In this document: one piece after another, positions 35,222-44,049 of the stretch
Layout: every line of letters begins with the position of its first letter
How positions within the stretch are numbered: the first letter of the stretch is position 1
Source of the DNA: CAZDCD01 sp964503885
GTDB lineage: Bacteria > Bacteroidota > Bacteroidia > Bacteroidales > UBA10428
Direction: 5' to 3'
Assembly (NCBI GenBank): GCA_964503885.1
Contig: CAZDCD010000008.1
Span: 110,248 to 174,247, forward strand
Length of the DNA: 64,000 bases
The notes under the pieces: generated by a model
The model's database searches: none
The model's input: only the letters and a program-made list of their open reading frames with translations
What the model was told of the DNA's origin: nothing
Translations under genes and position numbers: made by a program

Positions 35222-36109
35222 ATGCACAGGGAAGAGTTGGTGCAACTGAAAGAAGAGATCATAACAGATTATTTTCAGTGGCAAACATTTGACGGACTAA
35301 AGTTGTGGGGAATGTACCGGAAATTACACCAGGACGTAAATGCAGTAATAATTTTTGTTCACGATCTGGGAGAACATGGTGAAAGATACCTGAACTGGAC
35401 CGGGAAATTCGTCAACAACGGATACATTGTCGGTTCTTATGATCTCAGAGGACATGGAAGATCGGAGGGGAAAAGAGGATATGCTTCGACATACAGGAAG
35501 CACATTAAAGACCTGCTTGGCTTTCTGGAGAGAACAAGATCAGAATTTCCCGAAATTCCGGTGATCCTTTATGGGCATGGTCTGGGGGGGAATATAATAA
35601 CGAACTGTGTAATTTCAAATAAAGTAAATGTTGCCGGTTTGATCATCGCATCGCCGTGGTTCGAATTTGCACTTCATCCTTCGAGGATCAAATTCATACT
35701 TGCAGGTATTGTTAAAAATATAATTCCCGGACTGATAACCAGAACAGGCTTAAACGCCGTTCACCTGTCAAGAAATACCGATGTTGTACGCGGTTATGTG
35801 AATGATCCCCTTGTGCATGACAAAATATCACTTAGACTTTTATTTGAAATAGTGACTGCAGGGCAGAAGGCTTTAAAGAGCATCTATAAGATCAATATTC
35901 CCATACTCGTTATGCATGGTACACTGGATAAAGTTACCTCATGCAGGGCAAGTGAGGTGTTTACAATGAATACCAGTGAAAAAACCACCTTTAAGGAATG
36001 GGAAGGCAATTTTCATGAGTTGCATAACGATCTGGATGCCGATAAAGTTTTCAGGTATGTACTGAACTGGCTTAACGCGTTAAAACCGGTAAACCCTGAT
36101 GGTATATAA
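35222..36109 (+). CDS. Alpha/beta hydrolase fold protein, nucleophile serine replaced
   Basis: The 295-residue protein aligns by eye with monoacylglycerol-lipase/lysophospholipase-like hydrolases: IIFVHDLGEHGERY (oxyanion loop, 44-57), YDLRGHGRSEGKRGY (73-87), the elbow LYGHGLGGNI (117-125), and MHGTLDKVTS with acid D236, then NFHELHND with H265. The catalytic serine expected at position 120 (GHSxGG) is glycine, encoded by GGT at 35579-35581, one base from AGT serine. It may be a pseudoenzyme or a non-hydrolytic fold. The frame is otherwise intact and undecayed. A GSCFA-domain gene follows 11 bases later, likely in the same transcript. Confidence 0.82.
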   Translation: MHREELVQLKEEIITDYFQWQTFDGLKLWGMYRKLHQDVNAVIIFVHDLGEHGERYLNWTGKFVNNGYIVGSYDLRGHGRSEGKRGYASTYRKHIKDLLGFLERTRSEFPEIPVILYGHGLGGNIITNCVISNKVNVAGLIIASPWFEFALHPSRIKFILAGIVKNIIPGLITRTGLNAVHLSRNTDVVRGYVNDPLVHDKISLRLLFEIVTAGQKALKSIYKINIPILVMHGTLDKVTSCRASEVFTMNTSEKTTFKEWEGNFHELHNDLDADKVFRYVLNWLNALKPVNPDGI

Positions 36110-36120
36110 AGGTAATACAG

Positions 36121-37101
36121 GTGAAATTCAGCACTGATATCGATATTCAAGCGGCAGAATCCAAAATTGACCATTCTGACAGTATCCTGTTCATCGGCTC
36201 ATGCTTTGCCGATAATATAGGACAGCGGCTGGAGCAATTGAAATTTAATGTGATCCATAATCCGTTTGGGGTACTGTATAATCCCGTTTCAGTAAAAGAT
36301 AACCTGGAAATTCTGATTGAAAAAAGGTATTTTAACGAAAATGACCTGTATCTGTATAACAATCGCTGGATAAGCTTCTCGCATTACAGTGTTTATTCAG
36401 ATTCTGACAAACAGGAGGCCCTGCGGCGGATAAACAATTCTATTGGCCAGGCTTCGGAGATGCTGAAAGCAGCAAAATTATTGTGCATCACATTTGGCAC
36501 TTCATGGGTTTATGAGTTTAAAGAAACCGGTAAAATTGTAGCCAATTGCCATAAGATACCCCAGGTACGCTTCAACAGGTATCTGCTCGATATTCCGGGG
36601 ATCGTGGATCTGTACAGTGAACTCCTGAAGAAATTGCACCGGTTGAATCCTGCGCTGAAAATAGTATTTACTGTTAGTCCTATCCGGCATTGGAAAGACG
36701 GGGCGGCAAATAACCAGCTAAGCAAGTCCATTCTTATCGTTTCCGTGCATTCACTCCTGGAAAAATTCACCCACACATCCTATTTTCCGGCCTATGAAAT
36801 TGTTATGGATGAGTTGAGGGATTACAGGTATTATGCCGATGATATGCTGCACCCATCAGATCTGGCCATCAGTTACATCTGGGAAAAATTTTCTGAAATG
36901 TATTTTTCAGATGACACCAAAAAAATTATCAGGGACATAGAACCTGTTATTAAAGCAATGAACCACCGTCCCTCAGATCCAAAATCAAAAGACCATCGGA
37001 AATTCATGCAGAATATTTTAACAAAAATCATGGCACTGGAACACAAATACCCGTTCCTTGATTTTACCCCTGAGAACAATTATTTTCAAGGCAAGCAATA
37101 G
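36121..37101 (+). CDS. GSCFA domain protein
   Basis: The 326-residue protein starts with GTG 11 bases after the hydrolase gene (AAGG lies upstream). Residues 22-60 contain SILFIGSCFADNIGQRLEQL and NPFGVLYNPVSV, the GSCFA signature. Later it has LLCITFGTSWVYE, CHKIPQVRFNRYLL, VFTVSPIRHWKDG and DMLHPSDLAISYIWEKF. The family resembles SGNH/GDSL esterases, with the GS-C serine and the DxxH pair as likely catalytic residues. Substrate and pathway are unknown; a link to acyl or polysaccharide metabolism is only suggested by the fold. Confidence 0.88.
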   Translation: MKFSTDIDIQAAESKIDHSDSILFIGSCFADNIGQRLEQLKFNVIHNPFGVLYNPVSVKDNLEILIEKRYFNENDLYLYNNRWISFSHYSVYSDSDKQEALRRINNSIGQASEMLKAAKLLCITFGTSWVYEFKETGKIVANCHKIPQVRFNRYLLDIPGIVDLYSELLKKLHRLNPALKIVFTVSPIRHWKDGAANNQLSKSILIVSVHSLLEKFTHTSYFPAYEIVMDELRDYRYYADDMLHPSDLAISYIWEKFSEMYFSDDTKKIIRDIEPVIKAMNHRPSDPKSKDHRKFMQNILTKIMALEHKYPFLDFTPENNYFQGKQ

Positions 37102-37139
37102 TTTTGTTTAATTTATATCGAAAATAGTTAAACAAAACT
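37100..37139. repeat. Perfect 12-base inverted repeat before TonB receptor gene
   Basis: AGTTTTGTTTAA (37100-37111) is exactly inverted at 37128-37139 (TTAAACAAAACT), with a 16-base spacer, 40 bases before the receptor ATG and starting within the GSCFA stop codon. The stem is almost all A/T, so an operator is as plausible as a terminator. Confidence 0.55.
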
Positions 37140-37178
37140 TTCAGATTGGTGTTTCATCAGTAACCAATACTTTTAACC

Positions 37179-39602
37179 ATGGAACATCACCGCACGGGAT
37201 TTTTCATTTTTTTAGCGGTTATTTTATTTTCTAATCTATCTGCTCAGGACATCGGCAAAGGAACCATCGAGGGAAGGATCTTTAATGCCATGAATAATGA
37301 ACCGGTGCCCTTTGCAGGCATTATTATACGGGGAACAAATACAGGAGCTATAAGCGATCTCGACGGAAAATTCCTGTTCACGGGTATAGATCCCGGGTTC
37401 ATCCAGCTTGAAGCTTCATCGGTGGGATTTGAAAACTATATATCCGAAGAATTTCTGGTAACCAATGCCAAAAATGTCTATATTGAAATTGCTTTGCAGG
37501 AAGCCAATATTCAGCTTGGTGAAGTAGTCATAAAAGCAAATCCATTCAGAAGGCAGGAAGAGAGTCCCGTTTCATTGAGAAGGATCGGCATCTCTGAAAT
37601 AGAAAAGAATCCTGGAGGCAACAGGGATATTTCAAAAGTTATCCAGTCCTTTCCAGGGGTTGCCTCAACACCGGCATACCGGAATGACGTTATCGTAAGG
37701 GGCGGGGGACCGGCAGAGAATACATTTTACCTCGACGGGGTGCAGATTCCAAACCTCAACCACTTTGCCACACAGGGCGCATCAGGCGGACCCGTTGGCA
37801 TTATTAACGTTGATTTCGTAAGGGAAGTCAATTTTTATTCGGGTGCATTTCCTGCAAACCGGGGTAATGCGCTTAGTTCGGTGCTTGATTTCAGGCTGAT
37901 TGACAGCAACAAAGAGAAGATCAAATTCAGAGGTACGCTCGGAGCTTCCGATCTGGCCCTTACGCTCGATGGACCTATAAACAAGAATTCCGGATTTATT
38001 GTCTCGGTACGCCGGTCTTATCTGCAATTCCTGTTTTCTGCGCTGGGCCTTCCGTTTTTGCCCACCTATAACGATTTTCAGTTTAAGGTAAGAAACAGGT
38101 TTAACGAAAAAAACGAAATTATTCTTATTGGACTTGGGGCCATCGATCAGTTCGAATTGAATATGGACGCCAATAAAACTGCTGATCAGCGATTTCTCTT
38201 AAGTTACCTTCCGGTAAACGAACAATGGAATTATACCGTAGGTGCGGTCTTTAAGCATTACCGTGAAAACGGCTACGGCACATGGGTGATCAGCAGGAAT
38301 TACCTGAACAATACTTCCTATAAACATGAACAGAATAATAACGAGTTACCAAAAACCTTTAACTATTCATCGCAAGAAACAGAAAATAAACTCAGGTATG
38401 AAAACAATACCGCCACTTCGAATGCCATTAAAATAAATTTCGGGATCAATCTGGAATATGCGACGTATCATAACGACACAAGAAAATTGCTGTTCGCCGG
38501 AGATTCATTGTATAATTTTAGTTATAATTCCGATATTGATATGATTAACTACGGTCTCTTCGGACAGGCAACACGATCGTTTTTGCGGAACAGGCTTACC
38601 CTGTCACTGGGAATCAGAACCGATGGCAGCTCGTATTCAAAAGAGATGGGCAATATGTTCAAACAACTCTCACCAAGAATATCATTGTCTTATATGCTGT
38701 CAGAAAAAATATCACTTAATTTCAATACGGGCAGGTTTTACCAGAGACCACCCTATACTACCCTCGGCTATAGAAACAATGAAGGTATTTTAACCAATAA
38801 GGGAAACAACATCACCTATATTTCTGCAGACCATATTATTGCAGGAATCGATTTCAGACCCGGTGACAATTCGGTATTTACTTTTGAAGGATTTTTTAAA
38901 AGATACCGTAACTACCCGTTTTCAGTGTATGACTCAGTTGCCCTGGCAAGTAAGGGGGCTGATTTCGGAACCTACGGAGACGAACCCCTGAAACCTATAG
39001 CTGAAGGAAGAGCCTACGGACTGGAAATATACGGAAGGACAATCGATTTTAATGGTTTTAACCTTATTCTCTCGTATACACTGGTTTGGAGCGAATTTAT
39101 AAATATCGGACTTCAATCGAACGAAAATAATTACATACCCACCTCCTGGGATAACCGGCATATATTCAACCTTACCGCTACAAGAAGTTTTAAAAGAAAC
39201 TGGGATCTCGGATTCAAATGGCGGTTTGTGGGGGCAGCACCATATACACCATATGATGCTGATAAATCAGCAATTAGAGAAGCCTGGGATGCCACCGGCG
39301 CCCCGTATCTTGATTATAAAATGTTCAACAGGTTACGGTTAAAGCCCTTTCATCAGCTTGATATCAGGGTTGACAAGCAGTATTTCTTCAACAAATGGTC
39401 GCTGATGCTCTACCTCGATATTCAGAATATTTATAATTTCAAAGCCTATGAACCCGACCTACTGGTCAGGGAATCAATTGTAAGTCCGGGATTAAACGAC
39501 CTGTATACCGACGGGGGCGTTGAAAAATACCGGTTAACGAATATTGCTTCCGAAGGAGCCGGAACAATTCTTCCAACTGTCGGAATAATCGTTGAATTTT
39601 AA
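37179..39602 (+). CDS. TonB-dependent receptor with carboxypeptidase-like domain
   Basis: The 807-residue protein has a signal peptide (1-22, ending LSAQ). A carboxypeptidase-regulatory-like beta sandwich follows at about 28-115 (GTIEGRIFNAMNNEPVPFAGIIIRG), then a plug domain at about 130-240 (SRDI-type segment NRDISKVIQSFPGVASTPAYRNDVIVRGGGPAENTFYLDGVQIPN). A large outer-membrane barrel ends in PTVGIIVEF. There is no SusD partner next to it, so this is not a standard polysaccharide-utilisation locus. Substrate is unknown. It is followed after 12 bases by a DUF2271 lipoprotein, likely co-transcribed, so metal or cofactor uptake is a possibility by context only. Confidence 0.9.
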   Translation: MEHHRTGFFIFLAVILFSNLSAQDIGKGTIEGRIFNAMNNEPVPFAGIIIRGTNTGAISDLDGKFLFTGIDPGFIQLEASSVGFENYISEEFLVTNAKNVYIEIALQEANIQLGEVVIKANPFRRQEESPVSLRRIGISEIEKNPGGNRDISKVIQSFPGVASTPAYRNDVIVRGGGPAENTFYLDGVQIPNLNHFATQGASGGPVGIINVDFVREVNFYSGAFPANRGNALSSVLDFRLIDSNKEKIKFRGTLGASDLALTLDGPINKNSGFIVSVRRSYLQFLFSALGLPFLPTYNDFQFKVRNRFNEKNEIILIGLGAIDQFELNMDANKTADQRFLLSYLPVNEQWNYTVGAVFKHYRENGYGTWVISRNYLNNTSYKHEQNNNELPKTFNYSSQETENKLRYENNTATSNAIKINFGINLEYATYHNDTRKLLFAGDSLYNFSYNSDIDMINYGLFGQATRSFLRNRLTLSLGIRTDGSSYSKEMGNMFKQLSPRISLSYMLSEKISLNFNTGRFYQRPPYTTLGYRNNEGILTNKGNNITYISADHIIAGIDFRPGDNSVFTFEGFFKRYRNYPFSVYDSVALASKGADFGTYGDEPLKPIAEGRAYGLEIYGRTIDFNGFNLILSYTLVWSEFINIGLQSNENNYIPTSWDNRHIFNLTATRSFKRNWDLGFKWRFVGAAPYTPYDADKSAIREAWDATGAPYLDYKMFNRLRLKPFHQLDIRVDKQYFFNKWSLMLYLDIQNIYNFKAYEPDLLVRESIVSPGLNDLYTDGGVEKYRLTNIASEGAGTILPTVGIIVEF

Positions 39603-39614
39603 CATCTTAGCGCC

Positions 39615-40376
39615 ATGAAACGGATCACTGTCTTTTTCCTGTCAGCCGGAGTTTTGATCTCGGTTGCTGCAATTCATTCATGCAGAACTCAACGGATTTC
39701 CGGGCAACTTAAACTTTCAGATACAGTATACACGGTTCGTGATGCACAGGGGTATCCTCTTGAATTTCATTTCGAAAAAGGCGAAAAACATAATTATCCG
39801 CTGATGGCCCTGTGGATAGAAGATACCTCCGGACATTATCTGCAAACATTGTACGTGGCTGAATCCATCGCCAAAGGTATTTTTGATCATGGGGAAACAT
39901 CTACCGGCAAGTGGTTACCCGGCCCGATCCGCCGGCCGGCAGCTTTGCCCGTATGGTCGCACAGCAGGGGGGTAAAAGACAACGACGGATTGTATGTACC
40001 CGGTCAACAGACAGCTGTACCTGATGCATACAGCGGAGCCACACCCGTAAATGATTTTGTATTGTATACAAAAACAGAGTTTACAAAACCCCGGGTGTTT
40101 GATATTTTGTTTGAGATCAACCAAACATGGGACTTCAACGAATACTGGACCAATAATAAATATCCGGGTGATGAGGATTATATTTCATCATGCCAGCCTT
40201 CACTGGTTTACAGGACAAGAATTGACGCATCACAGCCGCAGGCCGAATATGAACTCAGGCTTACAGGACACGGGCATTATTCGGGTGATGACGGGTTTAT
40301 CTACCCCGATTTAAGTACCTTTACCACAGCACTGGAAATTGTACGGCGAATTACCATATTGGCCGGTAAGCCATAA
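39615..40376 (+). CDS. DUF2271 domain lipoprotein
   Basis: The 253-residue product has a lipoprotein signal (hydrophobic core, then IHSC with lipidation cysteine C23). The mature part shows HFEKGEKHNYPLMALWIEDTSGHYLQTLYVAES, KWLPGPIRRPAALPVWSHSRG and VFDILFEINQTWDFNEYWTNNKYPGDEDY, which fits DUF2271, a periplasmic FlgD-like beta-sandwich family often found with PepSY or flavin-transfer genes. A role in the periplasm or on the outer-membrane inner leaflet is likely. It follows a TonB-dependent receptor by 12 bases. The biochemical function is unknown. Confidence 0.75.
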   Translation: MKRITVFFLSAGVLISVAAIHSCRTQRISGQLKLSDTVYTVRDAQGYPLEFHFEKGEKHNYPLMALWIEDTSGHYLQTLYVAESIAKGIFDHGETSTGKWLPGPIRRPAALPVWSHSRGVKDNDGLYVPGQQTAVPDAYSGATPVNDFVLYTKTEFTKPRVFDILFEINQTWDFNEYWTNNKYPGDEDYISSCQPSLVYRTRIDASQPQAEYELRLTGHGHYSGDDGFIYPDLSTFTTALEIVRRITILAGKP

Positions 40377-40404
40377 ACAGAACAGATACATCAGGAAAAC
40401 CTAT

Positions 40405-41100
40405 ATGGAGACCCTGGCCGACAAGCTTATTGAATACACGTATAACCTCGATCACATTGGTCCGCTTCCTGAAGGAATTCGCATCATGAATCCTTTCAGG
40501 AAGAATCCCCAGGCCATTAAAATAGCTGAAATTTTCTACCGTAAGTTTTACAGCGATAACTGCAAAAGGCATCTGATTCTTGGCATTAATCCGGGCAGGT
40601 TTGGAGCAGGGGTAACCGGCATTACGTTTACCGATACAAAAAGACTGAGGGAAAAATGCGGCATTGCAATTGATTGCAAAGAGACCCATGAACCTTCGTC
40701 AGTTTTTATTTATGAAATGATCGAAGCATACGGCGGTGTTGAAAAATTCTATTCGGCTTTCATTCTTGGTGCAGTATGTCCGCTTGGCTTTACCAGGATA
40801 AACGATAAAGGCGGAGAGGTCAACTATAACTACTATGACAGCCGGGAGTTACTAGAGGCTGTCTCACCGTTCATTGAAATGAACGTAAAGAAATACCTGG
40901 AATTCGGTATCAGCACAGATGTGTGCTTTTGCCTTGGAACCGGCAAAAATGCTGCCTTCTTATCAGAACTTAATACTCATCTGGGGATCTTCGGCCGGAT
41001 AGTACCGCTCGAACATCCAAGGTTTATCATGCAGTACAAGACAGGAATGAAGGATCAATATATTGATAAATATTTGAATGAATTCATGAAGGTCATGTAG
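40405..41100 (+). CDS. SMUG2-type uracil-DNA glycosylase family protein
   Basis: The ATG at 40405 (231 residues) is chosen because the earlier frame overlaps the DUF2271 gene. The protein has LILGINPGRFGAGVTGITFTDTKRL (about 55-80), the water-activating loop of the UDG superfamily in its SMUG2/DUF4918 form. VCPLGFTRINDKGGEVNYNYYD and the C-terminal HPRFIMQYKTGMKDQYIDKYL follow, the latter holding the DNA-intercalating HP segment. It probably removes damaged bases such as uracil or hydroxymethyluracil from DNA. The family is common in Bacteroidota. Confidence 0.87.
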   Translation: METLADKLIEYTYNLDHIGPLPEGIRIMNPFRKNPQAIKIAEIFYRKFYSDNCKRHLILGINPGRFGAGVTGITFTDTKRLREKCGIAIDCKETHEPSSVFIYEMIEAYGGVEKFYSAFILGAVCPLGFTRINDKGGEVNYNYYDSRELLEAVSPFIEMNVKKYLEFGISTDVCFCLGTGKNAAFLSELNTHLGIFGRIVPLEHPRFIMQYKTGMKDQYIDKYLNEFMKVM

Positions 41101-41126
41101 GTTTGGCAGAATCAACCAGTACCCCG

Positions 41127-42374
41127 TCAGTAAATTGCAGCATCACCCGATGTGATGAATCTGCGGGTGACAAACCGTATGGGGTACCAGGCTGCAAAAT
41201 AACCGATGATGAGGACTGCAGTGATGATAATGATTACATCGCCTGCCTGTATTTTTACCGGGTAGGCATCGATTACAAAGCTGCCGCTGCCGTGCAGTTT
41301 TACGAGCTTATACCTGATCTGTAGCCAGCAGATGACCAGTCCCAGCGCCAGACCTGTAACTGCTCCCAGTACCGTGATCAGCCACCCTTCGGTCTGGAAT
41401 ATTTTCCTGATCAGCGATATGGTGGCACCCATGCTCCGAAGTACACCGATATCCTGCTTTTTCTCAAGGATCAGCATGGTAAGCGATCCAATCACGTTAA
41501 AAGATGCTACTGCGAGAATAAAAACCAGGATCAGAAAAATAGCCCACTTTTCGGCCTGCATGGTCTTATAGAACAACTCATTCTGCTGGAACCGGTTTTT
41601 CACTTCAAATGCCGGTCCGAAGATTGCTGCGATCTGTTCCTGAACCTTTGGTGATGCGGTTTTATCTGCCAGCTTGATCTCAATGGCGGTTACCTCGTGG
41701 GAATATCCGAAAAGATCCCTGGCGAACTCAATGGGAACAATAACATAACGGGTGTCAAAATCCTGCTCGATCGAAAATATTCCTCCCGGAGTGATATATC
41801 TCCTGGTGATGGCCCTCTCGGGATTTGCGGGCATGGTTTTCATCCGTTTGGGCACATATACCGAAACGGGAGGCCTGTAATTGATCTTCACATCAAGGCG
41901 AATATTCAGAAAATAGGCAATCCCCTGACCTACCACGGCCAGCATTTCCCTTCCGTTATCCAGCGTAAACGATCCCTGGCGGATCATGCTGTCGATTCCG
42001 GAGATCGATGCGTAATTGGCAGTAACCCCTTTTATGGTGGCAATCGTCTGTTTTTCATCGTATCGCAGCAAGGCTTTATCTTCCAGTACTTCCGCAAAAT
42101 CAAACACTCCAGGCATATTTTTTATCTTATGCAGTATTGCGGTATCCGGGATAAAGGTTTTACCTTCTTTGGGAGTGACCTGCAGGTCGGGATTGAACGA
42201 ACCGAAGAGTGATCTCACCAGGTTATCGAAACCATTGAATACTGACAGCACGACGATCAGGGCCATGGTCCCCACTGTAACACCACCCACCGCTATTCCG
42301 GAAATAATGTTTATGGCATTGTGCGATTTTCTGGCAAACAGATACCGTTTAGCTATGAAGACAGGCAGATTCAT
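41127..42374 (-). CDS. LolC/E-type ABC transporter permease
   Basis: The 415-residue protein has the MacB/FtsX layout of lipoprotein-release permeases. An N-terminal segment FIAKRYLFARKSHNAINIISGIAVGGVTVGTMALIVVLSVFNGF holds the first membrane span. A periplasmic domain spans about 45-270, and three further spans lie at about 275-300, 325-350 and 375-400, with LEKKQDIGVLRSMGATISLIRKIFQTEGWLI between them. It would pass lipoproteins from the inner membrane to LolA, powered by a LolD ATPase not found nearby. It lies 12 bases after rbfA on the same strand. Confidence 0.9.
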   Translation of the reverse strand: MNLPVFIAKRYLFARKSHNAINIISGIAVGGVTVGTMALIVVLSVFNGFDNLVRSLFGSFNPDLQVTPKEGKTFIPDTAILHKIKNMPGVFDFAEVLEDKALLRYDEKQTIATIKGVTANYASISGIDSMIRQGSFTLDNGREMLAVVGQGIAYFLNIRLDVKINYRPPVSVYVPKRMKTMPANPERAITRRYITPGGIFSIEQDFDTRYVIVPIEFARDLFGYSHEVTAIEIKLADKTASPKVQEQIAAIFGPAFEVKNRFQQNELFYKTMQAEKWAIFLILVFILAVASFNVIGSLTMLILEKKQDIGVLRSMGATISLIRKIFQTEGWLITVLGAVTGLALGLVICWLQIRYKLVKLHGSGSFVIDAYPVKIQAGDVIIIITAVLIIGYFAAWYPIRFVTRRFITSGDAAIY

Positions 42375-42386
42375 TCCTGGCAGATA

Positions 42387-42725
42387 CTACTTTTTTAACA
42401 AATCTTCGATCCGTTCAGCATAATCGATGGAGTCATCCCTGTAAAAAACAAGATCGGGTATGATGCGCACCTGATGCCTGATTTTTTTACCGAGCTGGTT
42501 CCGCAATGGTTTTGCCTGTTGGTTCACGTAGGCGATATACTTTTCATCCTCTTTGTAAGGAAAAATGCTGATATATATTTTGGCAATGCTCAGATCCGGT
42601 GTTATCCGGGCATTTGTCACCGTAATCATTTTTCCCCGGAATAATCTGTTGGCTTCATGCTGAAAAATGGAAGCAATTTCTTTCTGGATCAACCTTGCTA
42701 CCTTATTTTGTCGTATCGGTTCCAT
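42387..42725 (-). CDS. rbfA: Ribosome-binding factor A
   Basis: The 112-residue protein is a KH-like factor for late 30S maturation and cold growth. RQNKVARLIQKEIASIFQHEANRLF, VTNARITPDLSIAKIYISIF and the C-terminal LRNQLGKKIRHQVRIIPDLVFYRDDSIDYAERIEDLL are all RbfA signatures in order. The start is an ATG at 42725. It precedes the LolC/E-type permease by 12 bases, a pairing frequent in Bacteroidota. Confidence 0.94.
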   Translation of the reverse strand: MEPIRQNKVARLIQKEIASIFQHEANRLFRGKMITVTNARITPDLSIAKIYISIFPYKEDEKYIAYVNQQAKPLRNQLGKKIRHQVRIIPDLVFYRDDSIDYAERIEDLLKK

Positions 42726-42817
42726 GATTTAGAATTGGTTATGCAGAAAAGAAATGTAAAAATCAGCATTTAATTTCCAGTATTAAAATAAAAGTGCATT
42801 TTTTATACAACATTTTA

Positions 42818-42825
42818 TAGATTTG
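42818..42825 (+). promoter_or_regulatory. Candidate -7 element for trpS
   Basis: TAGATTTG (42818-42825) matches TAnnTTTG about 60 bases before the trpS ATG. The -33 region has only TGCA at the expected place. Confidence 0.4.
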
Positions 42826-42886
42826 TGGCTTATTTCAGGCCAAATGCCAAAGGCCATCGAATGAACCGAAAAAAGAAAGAACAACC

Positions 42887-43924
42887 ATGTCAAAAAAAAG
42901 GGTTTTATCCTGCATCCAGCCTACCGGTGAAATACATCTGGGAAATTATTTCGGAGCTATAAAAAATTGGGTAGATATACAGAACAAATATGAGTGTATA
43001 TATGGGGTGGTTGATCTGCACGCAATGACAATGCCTTATGATCCCAAGGAACTTAAGGAGAATACTTACCAGATGGCTATCGACCTTCTGGCCTGCGGCA
43101 TTGATCTCAATAAATCAATTGTCTTCATACAGTCGCTTGTCCCCGAACATACCGAGCTGACCTGGATCTTCAATTGTGTGACGTCGTTTGGTGAGCTTTC
43201 GCGTATGACCCAGTTTAAAGATAAATCCGAACAAATTGAAAGCGGTGGTAAGGGTTCGTTTGTTTCTGCAGGATTATTTACATATCCTATTTTACAGGCT
43301 GCCGATATCCTTATTTATAAAGCTGATTTTGTTCCTGTGGGAAGAGACCAGGTGCAGCATCTTGAATTATCACGGAATATCGCAGTACGGTTTAATAACC
43401 AGTTTGGAATGTATTTTCCCGAACCACAGCCACTGCTTACCGAAATACCCAAACTTGTATCGCTTGCCGATCCGTCAAAGAAAATGAGCAAAAGCCTCGG
43501 TGAAAAACATTATATCGGATTATTTGAAGAAGAAGAATCGGTTCGCAGCAAAATAAAAGCCGCTGTTACGGATATTGGGCAGGAGCAAGGAAATGAAATG
43601 AGTCCGGGTGTGGAAAACCTCTTTAACCTGATAAAAGCGTGCGGGAAACAACGGGAATACAATGAATTACTTTCTCAATACCAAAACGGGAATTTGAAAT
43701 ATAAAGATCTTAAAGAGGTGACAGCTAATGCAGTTGTTGCATTAACAAAAAATTTAATTAATAGAAGAATTAAATTATTAAAAGGACGTAAAACAATTGA
43801 AAAAAAAATCAATGAATCATCAAAAAAAGCAAGATCTTATGCTCAGAATACATTGTCTAATTTAAGAAGCTTAATAGGAGCAAGCGATTTGAATTATTTG
43901 CAAAGGCCAAAAAAAATTAAATAA
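42887..43924 (+). CDS. trpS: Tryptophanyl-tRNA synthetase
   Basis: This class I synthetase charges tRNA-Trp. The HIGH equivalent is IQPTGEIHLGNYFG (about residues 10-23) and the KMSKS loop is DPSKKMSKSLGE (about 194-205). VDLHAMTM, GELSRMTQFKDKS and ADILIYKADFVPVGRDQVQHLEL are family signatures. The length, 345 residues, is slightly long owing to a basic tail (LQRPKKIK). The last 250 bases are much richer in A/T than the rest, although the protein stays a normal TrpRS C-terminus (SSKKARSYAQNTL). Its stop codon lies inside the T-run of a minus-strand terminator. Confidence 0.96.
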   Translation: MSKKRVLSCIQPTGEIHLGNYFGAIKNWVDIQNKYECIYGVVDLHAMTMPYDPKELKENTYQMAIDLLACGIDLNKSIVFIQSLVPEHTELTWIFNCVTSFGELSRMTQFKDKSEQIESGGKGSFVSAGLFTYPILQAADILIYKADFVPVGRDQVQHLELSRNIAVRFNNQFGMYFPEPQPLLTEIPKLVSLADPSKKMSKSLGEKHYIGLFEEEESVRSKIKAAVTDIGQEQGNEMSPGVENLFNLIKACGKQREYNELLSQYQNGNLKYKDLKEVTANAVVALTKNLINRRIKLLKGRKTIEKKINESSKKARSYAQNTLSNLRSLIGASDLNYLQRPKKIK

Positions 43925-43948
43925 AAATCCCGGCCTGCTGGCCGGGAT
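43921..43948 (-). terminator. GC-rich terminator for the downstream minus-strand gene
   Basis: A perfect 9-base stem (ATCCCGGCC 43927-43935 with GGCCGGGAT 43940-43948, loop TGCT) is followed on the minus strand by TTTTTAT that overlaps the trpS stop codon. It ends the minus-strand transcript from 44856. On the plus strand it could act as a 3' hairpin for trpS. Confidence 0.75.
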
Positions 43949-44049
43949 GCCCTGAGTAAATCAAGTATATCTATAAAAGAACTGTTACAAAAAGATAAAC
44001 AAATTCCGTGCCAGAAAATGAAGTGATTGGGTGATCTTAGAACCATATC

